Shown in pieces: positions 7,639-17,253 of a DNA stretch of 64,000 nucleotides. This DNA is from Sipunculus nudus. Taxonomy: Eukaryota; Annelida; Sipuncula; Golfingiida; Sipunculidae. The DNA lies in NCBI GenBank assembly GCA_026874595.1, contig JAPPUL010000069.1, positions 1,738,001 through 1,802,000 on the forward strand, in the 5' to 3' direction. Numbering within the stretch: the stretch's first letter is position 1; each line of letters begins with the position of its first letter. The translations under genes and the position numbers were made by a program. The notes under the pieces are model-generated. The model ran no database searches. It saw only the letters and a list, made by a program, of their open reading frames with translations, and had not been told where the DNA came from.

Positions 7639-8937
7639 TTATCTAGACATTTTTGCTATTTCAATCTTTCTGTTTATATATGTATCTAGTTTATTTCTTA
7701 TCGGGCTTGATATGTTTGTAAATACTATTATTGCAACAGACTCGCCTCTTAAGAATTTTATATTATTCTTTTCGTCGTCTTCTTTTATTTCATAAATATA
7801 CAAAACTTTACCTATTGCTTTAACTTCAATTGGGACAGTGTCATCTATATATAGAAAGAGATCAATTTCTGTATCCTTACGTAAAGCTCTTTGCAAAATG
7901 GCATTACTATACTTAATACGTACACCCCCTGCACTTAAATCTACTATGCTTATTAGTACCGAATCTTTTATATTATTATAATTATCAATATTTGCCTTTC
8001 TTATTTGTTGAGCTATTATTTCGCATGTTATTAATATGCTTTTCAGTTCCTTTAAATTAAATTCTACAGATTCTTTACTAAGAACTATATATCCTAAAAT
8101 ATTGTTATAAGCAATTATGGGAGCACATATATAAGATATGATATTTTCTGTGCTGTTTTTAATTAGCTCTACAATCGATAGTAGCTTATCTTTTACAACG
8201 GTTATATTATTTGTAGCCTCTTCGAGATTAAGAGTCTCTAGATAAGGTAATAGCGAAGTATAATATTCTTTTCTTGGTTTGCAGATGTAGTTTTCAATGT
8301 TATATACATCTGGTATATATATGGCTTTCTTTGTTTTATGTATAGTTTTTATTATTGGATATTCTTTTAAATTCGTTTCATCCTTATCTTCTTCATCTGT
8401 ATATATTTTAAATTTTTGAACCTTACTAAAGGTACTGAAATATTTTATTACAAGCGTAAAGAAATCATATATATCTATGTTTTGTGATGTTAGTGTTTCA
8501 TATATTGGTAATATAAGCTTATCGTTAGATAAATTTACATTGTATTTTAAAGCCTCTATATCTAGTTCTAAGTCATTAATTATACTTATTGATATATTTG
8601 CCTCTCTGTCAAGAACAAATCTGTTATACTTTCTTTTTACTCCCTTTTTTACTTCAGAAGGCGTTTCAATCAAAAGTTCACCATGATTCACTTTTAATAC
8701 ATTACAAACAGCAAAATAACTTAACTTATGGTTTATTCTAAGTTCTACTTGTTTAATTGTCTCTGGGATAGAACCTTTGTAAAATAGTGTGATTATTTCA
8801 GGGGTTGTTTTTTCTATATCTACAAGATATTCCTTCTCATCGTGTACTACTAAAACTTTGACTTTACGTGCCCTAAGGTAAGTAAAGAGTTTTGCAATCT
8901 CTTTATTATCTTGTATAATACTTGTTTTTTTATACAT
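7639..8937 (-). CDS. PilZ protein with GAF-like insert
   Basis: 432 residues. The N-terminal ~95 residues form a YcgR/PilZN-like flap. The c-di-GMP-binding RxxxR lies at R102-R106 and the second motif DLSAGG at 333-338, so the PilZ barrel is split by about 220 residues. The insert ends in a GAF-like segment (YICAPIIAYNNILGYIVLS, then a helix with EIIAQQIRKA). This suggests a c-di-GMP effector with an added sensory domain; spirochaete-type PilZ proteins have comparable layouts. The ATG at 8937 lacks a clear ribosome-binding site; see the leader frame at 8974-8988. Confidence 0.7.
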   Translation of the reverse strand: MYKKTSIIQDNKEIAKLFTYLRARKVKVLVVHDEKEYLVDIEKTTPEIITLFYKGSIPETIKQVELRINHKLSYFAVCNVLKVNHGELLIETPSEVKKGVKRKYNRFVLDREANISISIINDLELDIEALKYNVNLSNDKLILPIYETLTSQNIDIYDFFTLVIKYFSTFSKVQKFKIYTDEEDKDETNLKEYPIIKTIHKTKKAIYIPDVYNIENYICKPRKEYYTSLLPYLETLNLEEATNNITVVKDKLLSIVELIKNSTENIISYICAPIIAYNNILGYIVLSKESVEFNLKELKSILITCEIIAQQIRKANIDNYNNIKDSVLISIVDLSAGGVRIKYSNAILQRALRKDTEIDLFLYIDDTVPIEVKAIGKVLYIYEIKEDDEKNNIKFLRGESVAIIVFTNISSPIRNKLDTYINRKIEIAKMSR

Positions 8938-9301
8938 AGCTTGCTTAGTATCAGTGCCTACAGTGTCGTTTACTTACAGCTTGACCATTAGTTTCCTCTT
9001 GATCTATAAAATACAGTTATAATATATACTTCCAAGAATTATTATATACTAAATATAGTGTTTATTAGTAATATATAGATAATTATTATTTGTATATTAT
9101 GCTATTTGTGTATGCTATTATAAGTTGATATAATTTAATGTCTTAAGAGTAGCATAAATCAAAATACATATACAACTTAGCTCTTTTATATGATTTATAA
9201 ATGTCTCTTGTTCTTATGTCTTTTACACTTAGAAAAGAAAGTTTTATATGAGGCTTTTATTTTTTAAGAGAAACTTCGGAATAATTATATAATTATTAGC
9301 A
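8938..9301. other. Intergenic region between hypF and the PilZ gene
   Basis: AT-rich. It holds a 5-codon minus-strand leader frame near 8974-8988 and a perfect 18-bp AT palindrome (9280-9297) just after the hypF stop, which may form a weak terminator hairpin but has no T tract. Otherwise I see nothing. Confidence 0.5.
8974..8988 (-). other. Minimal leader frame (M-V-K-L-stop) before the PilZ gene
   Basis: An ATG at 8988 preceded by AGAGGAAACTA, the best ribosome-binding site in the region, opens a frame that ends after four residues. The TAA is in the same frame as the PilZ gene, whose ATG lies 37 nt further on and lacks such a site. Either a leader peptide with re-initiation or a start region damaged by a premature stop would explain it. 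Confidence 0.4.
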
Positions 9302-11608
9302 TTACTTTGGCTTTATGCATTCACAAGCCATAGCTACAGCTGCTTGCCCTAAACTAAGTCCTCCATCACCAGCTGGAAATTCCATGGGTAGTAGAGTCTT
9401 AAAGCCGCTACTTTCTAACTCTTTTTTAGCTAAAGTTGTCAATAGCTTGTTTTGAAATACTCCCCCTGTCATAACTACAGTATCAAAACCATACTGTTCT
9501 GACAATATAACTGATAGATTGTGTATTAGTTTTGAAAGTCCCATATGAAATTTATAGGCTATTTCTACATTGCTTTTGGCTTTTAGATCTTCTATTAAGG
9601 CTTGCCACATTGATTTTGTGCTTATTATAATAGGGGTTTCTCTACTATTTAGGTCAAAGTTATATCCTATTTGCTCTTTCTTTTTATCACATTGTGTTGC
9701 TAAAGCCTCTAATTCTAACGCTGCTTGGCCCTCATAACTAATTGAATCCTTACATATATTTAACATATAAGCTACTGCGTCAAATAAGCGCCCAACAGAT
9801 GATGTTAAAGTTATATCTAAACTATTATCTAATACTTTTTTTAATGCTTTAATTGGCTTATTAGAAAATAATTTGTCAATATCTATTTTATTATCTATTT
9901 TATATTTTTTTAAATATGCAAATGCCATTCTCCATGGTTGTTCATTAGCTTTATCACCTCCTAGCAATTCTATATATTCAAAATGGGCTATCCTTTCAAA
10001 TGTAGTATAGTCTGATAAAAGAAATTCGCCGCCCCATATGTTATTATCTATACCAAGTCCGCTTCCATCCCAAACAATTCCTAAAACTTTGGGGGTATTA
10101 ACTGCACGTTGATGTTCGAATAGGCAAGCTGCTATATGTGCATGATGATGTTGTACTTGTTTAATAGATATGTTTTCTTTTACAGAGTATTGATGTGCAT
10201 ATTGAGAAGATAAATAGTTAGGATGCATGTCGCAGGCTAACATATCTAACTTAATATTATATATGTCCTTATATAAATCAATATTTTTGATGAAATCATT
10301 ATAACTTTCTAAGTTCTTTAAATCTCCTATATGCTGAGATATAACTACTTTGTCTTTCGTGGCAAGGCAAAAAGTGTTTTTAAGTTCTGCTCCTGTCCCT
10401 AAAATGTTTTTTGTACAGTTAAAGCCATCAGGAATTTTTAGAGTAACTGGCGAGTAGCCTCTTGCTCGACGAATCATACAAGGCTTATTATTTATAACTT
10501 GTATCACAGAATCATCAACTCGATTTACTATGTCTCTATTATGAATTACAAAGTAATCACATATATCATTTAGTTCATCTATAACCTCTTCATTTTGAGT
10601 AATTTGTGGATTAGAGTTTTTGTTAGCTGAACTTAGTATTATAGGCACTTGAAATTGCTCACATAATAAGTGGTGTAATGGTGAGTAGGGAAGCATGAAG
10701 CCTAGTTTATTTTGTTTTGGGGATATACAATCTGGCAAACTATTGCTGGCTTTTTCTAATAGCACTATCGGAGAGGCATTATTTGTAAGCAATGACTTTT
10801 CTTCATTAGACACTATGCAATATTTTTTTATTGTCTGAATGTCTTTAGCCATTAACGCTAATGCTTTATATGGTCTTTTTTTTAATAGTCTAAGTTTTTT
10901 AATAGCTTCTACATTAGTTGCTATTAAAGCAATATGATATCCTCCTATCCCTTTAATAGCAAGTATCTTGCCTTCTTTCATTAATAAACTTGCTTTAGTT
11001 ATTATATCATTACAACTAACTTTCTTGTAATTATTGTCTACTAATTCTAAAGACGGACCGCAAGCCGGACAAGCATTTGGCTGTGCATGAAATCTTTTAT
11101 CAGTATGATTATGGTACTCTCCTTCGCATAGCTTACACATTTGGAAGTGCGACATACTTGTATTTTTTCTATCATATGGCAACTTAGTAATAATAGAAAA
11201 TCTTGGGCCACAGTTAATACAATTAGTAAATGGATATTTATATCTTTGATTTTGGTAATCGTTTATTTCTTTCACGCATGAACTACAAGTACTTACATCT
11301 GGCAAGATATTAGTGTTTATTTTGCTAGCTTTACTATTACTAATAGTAAAATTGGTATAGTCAGACGCTGTTTCGTATTCTACAACTTCAACACTTTCTA
11401 CTTTTGCTAAATTAGGGTAGTTACTTTCTATAAAGCTAATAAAGGCTTTTAGGTTATCGGAATCTGATTGAGCTATAAGGATTACTCCATTTCCGTCATT
11501 GTAAACCTCGCCATAGATTTTGTATCTTAAAGAAGCATTGTATATAAAAGGTCTAAAACCTACTCCTTGTACTATTCCTCTAATTATGATTTTCTTAGTT
11601 ACTTGCAT
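9302..11608 (-). CDS. hypF: Carbamoyltransferase HypF
   Basis: 768 residues, full length. HypF makes and transfers the carbamoyl group that becomes cyanide on the hydrogenase Fe. In order: an acylphosphatase domain (GIVQGVGFRPFIY), two zinc-finger pairs (CSSC...CINCGPRF, CKLCEGEYH...CPACGP), a YrdC-like domain (KGIGGYHIALIA...PIVLL) and a Kae1-like domain (QHHHAHIAACLFEH, GGVFQNKLL, PAGDGGLSLGQ). It is the last gene of the hup-hyp locus, 82 nt after hypE. Confidence 0.97.
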   Translation of the reverse strand: MQVTKKIIIRGIVQGVGFRPFIYNASLRYKIYGEVYNDGNGVILIAQSDSDNLKAFISFIESNYPNLAKVESVEVVEYETASDYTNFTISNSKASKINTNILPDVSTCSSCVKEINDYQNQRYKYPFTNCINCGPRFSIITKLPYDRKNTSMSHFQMCKLCEGEYHNHTDKRFHAQPNACPACGPSLELVDNNYKKVSCNDIITKASLLMKEGKILAIKGIGGYHIALIATNVEAIKKLRLLKKRPYKALALMAKDIQTIKKYCIVSNEEKSLLTNNASPIVLLEKASNSLPDCISPKQNKLGFMLPYSPLHHLLCEQFQVPIILSSANKNSNPQITQNEEVIDELNDICDYFVIHNRDIVNRVDDSVIQVINNKPCMIRRARGYSPVTLKIPDGFNCTKNILGTGAELKNTFCLATKDKVVISQHIGDLKNLESYNDFIKNIDLYKDIYNIKLDMLACDMHPNYLSSQYAHQYSVKENISIKQVQHHHAHIAACLFEHQRAVNTPKVLGIVWDGSGLGIDNNIWGGEFLLSDYTTFERIAHFEYIELLGGDKANEQPWRMAFAYLKKYKIDNKIDIDKLFSNKPIKALKKVLDNSLDITLTSSVGRLFDAVAYMLNICKDSISYEGQAALELEALATQCDKKKEQIGYNFDLNSRETPIIISTKSMWQALIEDLKAKSNVEIAYKFHMGLSKLIHNLSVILSEQYGFDTVVMTGGVFQNKLLTTLAKKELESSGFKTLLPMEFPAGDGGLSLGQAAVAMACECIKPK

Positions 11609-11690
11609 TTGACATGAGTTTCTATAGTCCTAGAAGAATCTTAATAAAATTTAATAAATTTATATTAGTTCTCATGATTGGTCTTCTAGC

Positions 11691-12725
11691 TTAACATATA
11701 CGTGGTAGAGGTTCGCTACTTAAGGTATTTAAAATTCTATTGCCGCCAAAGCTACTTTGCATTACAACTTGCTTATGTTTGTCAACTACATCTCCTATAA
11801 TACAAGCCTGCTTTCCATGTTTTAATTTGCGTATTGCTTTTACCGTTTCAGCTGCTCTTTCTTCCGGGACTATAGCTACTAATAACCCTTCATTTGCTAG
11901 ATATAAAGGATCTAAACCAAGTATCTCGCATACTCCTAAAACCTGAGGTTCAATTGGAATTAAGTTCTCATCAATATGTAAACCAACATTACTCGCCTCC
12001 GATATCTCGTTTAAGACACTAACAAGCCCGCCCCGAGTTGCATCTCGCATAGCTCGACAATCTCGTGCTTTTTCCAATATGCACTTTGTTACCTCGTTTA
12101 ATAAGCAGGTATCACTTGTCAATTCTTGTATCAAGCCCATATCTCCTCGTATGTCAGCTATAACTGCTCCGTGCCGACCTACAGAATTATTTATGATTAT
12201 TTTATCTCCAACTTTTGCATTCGATACACTAAGATTAAATTGCTTAGGAATTATTCCAATCCCTGCTGTGTTAATAAATAGCTTATCTGCCGCTCCTGAA
12301 GGAACTACTTTTGTATCTCCTGTTACTATTTGTACGCCAGCTTCCTTAGCTGCTTCACTCATAGAATTCATTATATCTTCTAGTTCCGATATTTCAAGTC
12401 CCTCTTCTATTATAAGAGCACAACTTAAATATAAGGGTCTTGCCCCTCCTACAGATAAATCATTTACTGTCCCATTAACTGCTAACTTTCCTATATCTCC
12501 TCCAGGAAATTTAATCGGAGTTATTACATAAGAATCTGTTGTAAAGGCTAGCCTATCTCCTTTTTCCATTTGATTTATAGACAAATCTAGTCTGGCTTGG
12601 TCTTCTAATAATGAAAAATCCTTACTCCCAACACCTACAAAATACTTTAGTATACTATCTTTAATCAAATTAGACATTGTACTACCGCCACTACCATGTG
12701 CTAACGTTATCGTTTTGTTAGGCAT
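11691..12725 (-). CDS. hypE: Hydrogenase maturation factor HypE
   Basis: 344 residues. HypE dehydrates the thiocarbamate received from HypF to thiocyanate on its C-terminal cysteine and passes cyanide to Fe on HypCD. The protein begins with the AHGSGG motif and ends in PRIC with the acceptor cysteine as last residue. The PurM/ThiL-like ATP-binding fold is visible (TFTTDSYVITP, GDTKVV). Its start overlaps the hypD end by 8 nt, which implies translational coupling. Confidence 0.97.
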   Translation of the reverse strand: MPNKTITLAHGSGGSTMSNLIKDSILKYFVGVGSKDFSLLEDQARLDLSINQMEKGDRLAFTTDSYVITPIKFPGGDIGKLAVNGTVNDLSVGGARPLYLSCALIIEEGLEISELEDIMNSMSEAAKEAGVQIVTGDTKVVPSGAADKLFINTAGIGIIPKQFNLSVSNAKVGDKIIINNSVGRHGAVIADIRGDMGLIQELTSDTCLLNEVTKCILEKARDCRAMRDATRGGLVSVLNEISEASNVGLHIDENLIPIEPQVLGVCEILGLDPLYLANEGLLVAIVPEERAAETVKAIRKLKHGKQACIIGDVVDKHKQVVMQSSFGGNRILNTLSSEPLPRIC

Positions 12726-13863
12726 CTTTTCTCATTCTTCCAAAATTATAGTACGCAGCACAGGCCCCTTCTGAGGACGTCATTAAAGCTCCAAGCGGAT
12801 TCTCAGGGGTGCATTCTTTCCCAAATATTTTACATTCCCAAGGCTTTAAAACTCCTTTTAATACCGCCCCACATTCACAAAGCTCCGGATCTGTAGTTTT
12901 AGGCATTGATATTGAAAAGTGTTTCTCTGCATCGTATAATGCATATTTTTCCCTTATCCTAACTCCTGAATAATCTATATATCCCAATCCTCGCCATTCA
13001 AAAAACTCTCTTATTTCAAAAACTTCCTTAATCGCATCTAATGACACCTTATTACCTTCTTCTAAAACCACTCGCTTATATTGATTTTCTATTTCACTCC
13101 TACATTCAACCTTTTGTTTTAGTAGCATATACAAAGACTGCAATACATCTAAAGGTTCAAAGCCCGCTATTACAAGAGGTTTTTTATACTCATTTGCTAT
13201 GAATTTATATGGCTTTATTCCTATCACCATGCTAACGTGTCCGGGGCCTATAAAGCCATCTAGACGCAGGTCTGGGGAATCTAGGATTGCTTTAATTGTT
13301 GGGATAATCGTAATGTGATTACAAAATAACTTAAAGTTAGTCAACGACTCTTTATGCGCTTGTAATAGTGTCAACGCCGTTGTTGGCATCGTAGTTTCAA
13401 AACCTAATCCAAAAAATACTACTTCCTTATCAGGATTTTTAAAAGCCAATTTTAAACTATCCAAAGGAGAGTATACCATCCTAATATCTGCTCCTTGCGC
13501 CTTGGCTTGCAATAAACTCTTATTTGAGCCTGGCACTCGCATTGCATCTCCAAAAGTTGTGAAAATTACATTCGGAGACTCAGCTATTTTAACGCACGCA
13601 TCAACCTGACTCATAGGTAAAACGCATACCGGACAGCCAGGACCATGCACTAAATCTATAATATCTGGCAGCATGTCTTTTATCCCATACCTGAATATTG
13701 CATGGGTATGCCCTCCACAAACTTCCATGAATTGAAGAGGCTTTTTTATTTTACTCGGCAGTTTAGTTGATAGCGTATTTATTTTATTTACTAACTTACT
13801 TGCTATCTCTCCATTACGAAACTCTTCCATCATATTTAAATTACTCGTTTTTAAATTACTCAT
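12718..13863 (-). CDS. hypD: Hydrogenase maturation factor HypD
   Basis: 381 residues. HypD is the iron-sulfur scaffold on which Fe(CN)2CO is built with HypC. Visible hallmarks are FMEVCGGHTHAIFRYG, HGPGCPVCVLP, GFETT and the C-terminal cluster-binding region (CECGAVLKG...WECKIFGKECTPENPLG). The N-terminus carries an imperfect 15-bp duplication (SNLKT-SNLNM, 13835-13861). It lies between hypC and hypE. Confidence 0.97.
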   Translation of the reverse strand: MSNLKTSNLNMMEEFRNGEIASKLVNKINTLSTKLPSKIKKPLQFMEVCGGHTHAIFRYGIKDMLPDIIDLVHGPGCPVCVLPMSQVDACVKIAESPNVIFTTFGDAMRVPGSNKSLLQAKAQGADIRMVYSPLDSLKLAFKNPDKEVVFFGLGFETTMPTTALTLLQAHKESLTNFKLFCNHITIIPTIKAILDSPDLRLDGFIGPGHVSMVIGIKPYKFIANEYKKPLVIAGFEPLDVLQSLYMLLKQKVECRSEIENQYKRVVLEEGNKVSLDAIKEVFEIREFFEWRGLGYIDYSGVRIREKYALYDAEKHFSISMPKTTDPELCECGAVLKGVLKPWECKIFGKECTPENPLGALMTSSEGACAAYYNFGRMRKDA

Positions 13864-13917
13864 TCCTTCTCCCTTTATTGGCTATATAGAAAAATGTTGT
13901 CGCTTCTTTTTAGGTTT

Positions 13918-14193
13918 TTAGGCTGTGCCTGACATTGCTTGCTTCTCGTCTTCAAGCTCGCCTAACTCTTCTAAAACTTCTAAAGTTCGCTTTGCCTCAT
14001 CTTCGTCTACCATAGCTATCGCAAAACCAACATGGACTAATACCCAATTATCTATAATATCTTTTATTCTTCTTTCTCCATCAAGTACACATGATATGTC
14101 TACCTTACGCCTAACCCCTATAATATCTATCATAGCCTCATTCTTACTCTCATCTGTTATCTTGACTATCTTACCTGGAATTCCTAAGCACAT
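13918..14193 (-). CDS. hypC: Hydrogenase chaperone HypC
   Basis: 91 residues beginning MCLGIPGKIVKI, the invariant N-terminal Cys2 motif that binds the Fe(CN)2CO moiety with HypD and delivers it to the large subunit. The body is a small beta-barrel (VDISCVLDGERR, WVLVHVGFAIAMVDEDEA). A separate HypC-like HupF domain is encoded upstream in the same locus, fused to HupG. Confidence 0.96.
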   Translation of the reverse strand: MCLGIPGKIVKITDESKNEAMIDIIGVRRKVDISCVLDGERRIKDIIDNWVLVHVGFAIAMVDEDEAKRTLEVLEELGELEDEKQAMSGTA

Positions 14194-14223
14194 TTTATTA
14201 CCTCAAAATTATATAATACAAAA

Positions 14224-15039
14224 CTATCTTTTTAATAAACTTAGCGTTTTTAACTGCGCTTCAAGCCAACTATACCACTTATCCATCCCTTCTCCTGTAT
14301 AACTTGAAAGCTCCAATACCTGTATCTTAGGATTAACTTTACGGGCGTATTCTACACACTCACCAACATCAAATTTAAGATAGGGAAGTAAATCTATTTT
14401 ATTTATTAACATCAAATCAGATGCCGCAAACATATCCGGATACTTTAGCGGCTTATCTTCTCCTTCCGTTACCGATAAAATTGCAACCTTTGCATACTCC
14501 CCAAGATCAAAGCCTGCAGGACATACTAAATTACCTACGTTTTCAATAAACAATATACTTTTTGACTCCAGCTCCAGCTCTTTATATGCATGCATAATCA
14601 TATGCGCATCTAGGTGGCACCCTTTCCCTGTGTTAATCTGTATGACCTCTACTCCTGTCTTCTTAACCCTTTGTGCATCCTGAGTCGTTTGTTGATCGCC
14701 TTCTATAACTTGCAGGGGGATTTTATCCTTTAAAGCAATTAGTGTCTTTTCTAAAATACTTGTCTTGCCAGAACCCGGACTTGAAACCAAATTTAACGCT
14801 AAAACTGACCTCTCTAAAAATAAACTGCGGTTTTTATTAGCATATATATTATTCTTTGACAATATATCATGCTCAATCTCTACAATCTTATCTTGCCTTA
14901 CCCCTGATATATGTTGTCCTGCCTCTCCTTTAGAATAATCATGAACATTGTTGACTTTGTTATTGTGATGTTTATGATTATGTTTATTATTAGCAGTTTC
15001 TGTATTAGAAAGTCCGCTGCAACCACATACTGTACACAT
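14224..15039 (-). CDS. hypB: Nickel-insertion GTPase HypB
   Basis: 271 residues. It starts with the high-affinity nickel motif CTVCGC, followed by a His-rich stretch (HNHKHHNN) that could store nickel. The GTPase core has P-loop SSPGSGKTS, switch region EGDQQTTQD and NKIDLLP. HypB works with HypA to load Ni after Fe(CN)2CO insertion. It follows hypA by 3 nt. Confidence 0.97.
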   Translation of the reverse strand: MCTVCGCSGLSNTETANNKHNHKHHNNKVNNVHDYSKGEAGQHISGVRQDKIVEIEHDILSKNNIYANKNRSLFLERSVLALNLVSSPGSGKTSILEKTLIALKDKIPLQVIEGDQQTTQDAQRVKKTGVEVIQINTGKGCHLDAHMIMHAYKELELESKSILFIENVGNLVCPAGFDLGEYAKVAILSVTEGEDKPLKYPDMFAASDLMLINKIDLLPYLKFDVGECVEYARKVNPKIQVLELSSYTGEGMDKWYSWLEAQLKTLSLLKR

Positions 15040-15042
15040 TTT

Positions 15043-15387
15043 TTAGTCCTCCACTGATATTTTTTTTATTTTTAATTCCTCTCCACCTATAACTGTCAAT
15101 TGACTACCTTTGCACTTAACACAGTTATCAAATCTATTTTTAATAATGACCTGTTCATTACAAGTAAAGCACCAAGCAAGTCCTTCTGTCTCAACTATTA
15201 TTAACTGGCATCCAGATAAAATTGTGTCCTTAACAACTGCATCAAAACTAAATTCTAAAGCTTTAATTTCAACTCCGGAAAAAGGACCCACTTCTAACCA
15301 CAGTGTATTTATCCTTTTATATGAATTATTTCTTGCTTGCTCCTGCAATGATTCTAAGATGCTTAGACAAATACTCATTTCATGCAT
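15043..15387 (-). CDS. hypA: Nickel metallochaperone HypA
   Basis: 114 residues starting MHEMSICLSILE; His2 and neighbouring residues bind Ni. The zinc finger CFTCNEQ...CVKCKG is present. It hands nickel to the hydrogenase large subunit with HypB. The start overlaps the end of hupK by 8 nt. Confidence 0.96.
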   Translation of the reverse strand: MHEMSICLSILESLQEQARNNSYKRINTLWLEVGPFSGVEIKALEFSFDAVVKDTILSGCQLIIVETEGLAWCFTCNEQVIIKNRFDNCVKCKGSQLTVIGGEELKIKKISVED

Positions 15388-16564
15388 AACTAACTGTTAT
15401 ATCATAATCAATGCATGGGTCAACTGTATCAACTAATAGTTTAACTTTATTAGATATATCTTTTGGGCTAGAGTAAGGTAAACCAAAAATCATACGGTTT
15501 ACAATACCATTCTTCTTACTAAAGTTCCAATCAGTTGGCGAGACTATTTTATACTCTTCTATTAAATCATGATTAAAAGATGCCTTATGTACTAAAAGTC
15601 CCCTGCTAGCTTCGACCATAGCTATTGCATTTGTTTTATGAAAAGAAGGTTTATAACATACTCTTTCTTCTTTTAAGATATTGCAATGCTTCCTTACTAA
15701 AGTTAATAAATCAAATATTTCAACAAGTCGTGAAACCGCCCTTGTAAAAAGCCCTTGTCCTTTAGCTTCACTTAATAAGTTAATAAAGTCTTTTTGCATT
15801 TGCCGACTAAATGCTGTAGTCTCGAAAGTATTGTCTGCACTTCTAGAATCTAAATCTATAGAAGTTCTTATATCTTCATTTCTTTCTAATAACCGTTTTA
15901 TATCTTCAATATCATCTGGTAGCATATTTGTAAAAATATTCCCGATGTCTGCTAAGTCCTTTTTACTTATATAGTTTAAAAACTTAGATGCTATAGTATT
16001 GCTATTCTTAACCCACAAGTTAAATATATCTAAATTACTAAAGAGCTTACTAGGATTAATATCTTTTCCTAATAACGTAATAACTAGTTTGTTCTCTATA
16101 TCATCGATTAAATCTCTAATGCGACTCCCGCTCTTAATTATTTTATCCTCTAATCCCAAAGGAGATTTAACATCAACAAATACATGTTTTTTGACATCTT
16201 TGAGTAATGATATTAGCTCTACTATACTTTTGTCAATCTTGTCGTCTGCTAGTTTCCATTTGGTAGCAATACTAAAACAATGTTCTCCTATATTTTCTAA
16301 ATAAAGTAATAATTCGTATGCTATCACCTCGTTTGGACTTAATTGAATCACATTGCTATTATGCAATAATCTCAAAAAAGCTAATTGATGTGCAGTCCTA
16401 CAAATACTATAAACTACTCCTAAAAGGTAATTAACATCATATATCGATTTCCCAACTAAAAGCTTGTCTAATCCAGAAGAACAGTTAGAATTTATATTTA
16501 CCTTCTGCACCCCAGAATCTGCTATTCTAAGATCGATATTAATACGCCTGTCAAGTAACATCAA
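15380..16564 (-). CDS. hupK: Hydrogenase accessory protein HupK/HoxV-like
   Basis: 394 residues. The N-terminus has a degenerate version of the large-subunit L1 motif (YSICRTAHQLA in place of RxCGxCxxxH), and the whole resembles a decayed large subunit. HupK/HoxV proteins are thought to act as scaffolds for Fe(CN)2CO assembly in aerobic uptake-hydrogenase systems. It is linked by a 4-nt overlap to hupJ and an 8-nt overlap to hypA. Assignment rests on this motif, the length and the position. Confidence 0.75.
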   Translation of the reverse strand: MMLLDRRINIDLRIADSGVQKVNINSNCSSGLDKLLVGKSIYDVNYLLGVVYSICRTAHQLAFLRLLHNSNVIQLSPNEVIAYELLLYLENIGEHCFSIATKWKLADDKIDKSIVELISLLKDVKKHVFVDVKSPLGLEDKIIKSGSRIRDLIDDIENKLVITLLGKDINPSKLFSNLDIFNLWVKNSNTIASKFLNYISKKDLADIGNIFTNMLPDDIEDIKRLLERNEDIRTSIDLDSRSADNTFETTAFSRQMQKDFINLLSEAKGQGLFTRAVSRLVEIFDLLTLVRKHCNILKEERVCYKPSFHKTNAIAMVEASRGLLVHKASFNHDLIEEYKIVSPTDWNFSKKNGIVNRMIFGLPYSSPKDISNKVKLLVDTVDPCIDYDITVSYA

Positions 16565-17043
16565 ATACGTCCTCTTAAAAAATCCCTTCTAGATAGGCTT
16601 TTGGATTTACGAGTATTTGATTCGTTGGTAAAAAGCTGATTCATAATTTCTTGTGCTGTCTTAAAAGCGTCATCGTGAGAGGAAAAGCCAAACATAGGGG
16701 AAAACAAAGAGCAAGTTAAATAAGAGCCTATTTTATCCGAAGCCTGTGTTAAAAATCTGTACTTACCGCTTGGGAAACTTAAGCTAATTTCCTTTCCTAC
16801 ACTTTTTATATCAAGTCCTCCTTTATTAAACTCCCCTTTATTAAACTCCCCTTCAGGTATCACTATTAGATTCATAAACCACGGCGTTATTAAAACTCCA
16901 ACATATTTATTGTCTTCGTAAAGCCTAAACCCTACACATTCTACAATAAGTTTTGAATTTACTACGGGCATAGAAGCCATAGTAGTAGCAAGAACATCAT
17001 TAAAGTAATCTGTTAAATATTTTACTGCATCATCAACTGTCAT
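16561..17043 (-). CDS. hupJ: Hydrogenase assembly chaperone HupJ/HybE
   Basis: 160 residues from the ATG at 17043, which sits inside the last codons of the rubredoxin gene (AATGACAGTTGA). HybE-family pattern: an N-terminal helix, TMASMPVVNSKLIVECVGFRLY, GVLITPWFMNLIVIP, SFPSGKYRFL and C-terminal SLFSPMFGF. It is proposed to assist small- and large-subunit assembly. A perfect 15-bp duplication doubles EFNKG (GEFNKGEFNKGG). A longer frame to 17133 exists but overlaps the rubredoxin too far. Confidence 0.88.
   Translation of the reverse strand: MTVDDAVKYLTDYFNDVLATTMASMPVVNSKLIVECVGFRLYEDNKYVGVLITPWFMNLIVIPEGEFNKGEFNKGGLDIKSVGKEISLSFPSGKYRFLTQASDKIGSYLTCSLFSPMFGFSSHDDAFKTAQEIMNQLFTNESNTRKSKSLSRRDFLRGRI
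16821..16850. repeat. 15-bp in-frame tandem duplication in hupJ
   Basis: CTTTATTAAACTCCC occurs twice (16821-16835, 16836-16850), duplicating five residues (EFNKG) of the HupJ-like protein without breaking the frame. Confidence 0.9.
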
Positions 17044-17251
17044 TGTTATTGAAAACCATAAACTGATCCTTATCTCCATCACATTCTGGACAACGCCAAT
17101 GGTCTGGTAACTGGGAAAAAGGGGTATTTGCAACTATCTGCCAATACTCATCTCCTTTTTTAGGCTCATAAACATATTGACAGATTTTACATTCCATCAT
17201 ATCATTATCTTTAATCTTATCTTTATCACCTAAAAAACTACCTTCAAACAT
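17033..17251 (-). CDS. hupI: Rubredoxin HupI
   Basis: About 72 residues with both rubredoxin knuckles (CKICQYVYEP and CPECDGDKDQF), a GD pair and TPFSQLPDHWRCP. Rubredoxins of hup loci protect or reduce maturation intermediates under oxygen. I chose the ATG at 17251, two bases after the hupH stop; a GTG at 17260 overlapping hupH is also possible. The N-terminal ~18-residue extension before MMECK is usual for HupI. Confidence 0.92.
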   Translation of the reverse strand: MFEGSFLGDKDKIKDNDMMECKICQYVYEPKKGDEYWQIVANTPFSQLPDHWRCPECDGDKDQFMVFNNNDS

Positions 17252-17253
17252 AA

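Noticed and set aside
9280-9297. hypF terminator
   Set aside because: The 18-bp AT palindrome has no GC stem or T tract, so I do not call it a terminator.
12079-12531. Plus-strand open frame inside hypE
   Set aside because: Antisense shadow of a well-conserved gene, with no independent support.
17044-17133. Longer N-terminus for the HupJ-like protein
   Set aside because: It lies entirely inside the rubredoxin gene; the ATG at 17043 overlaps by only a few codons, as expected for coupled genes.
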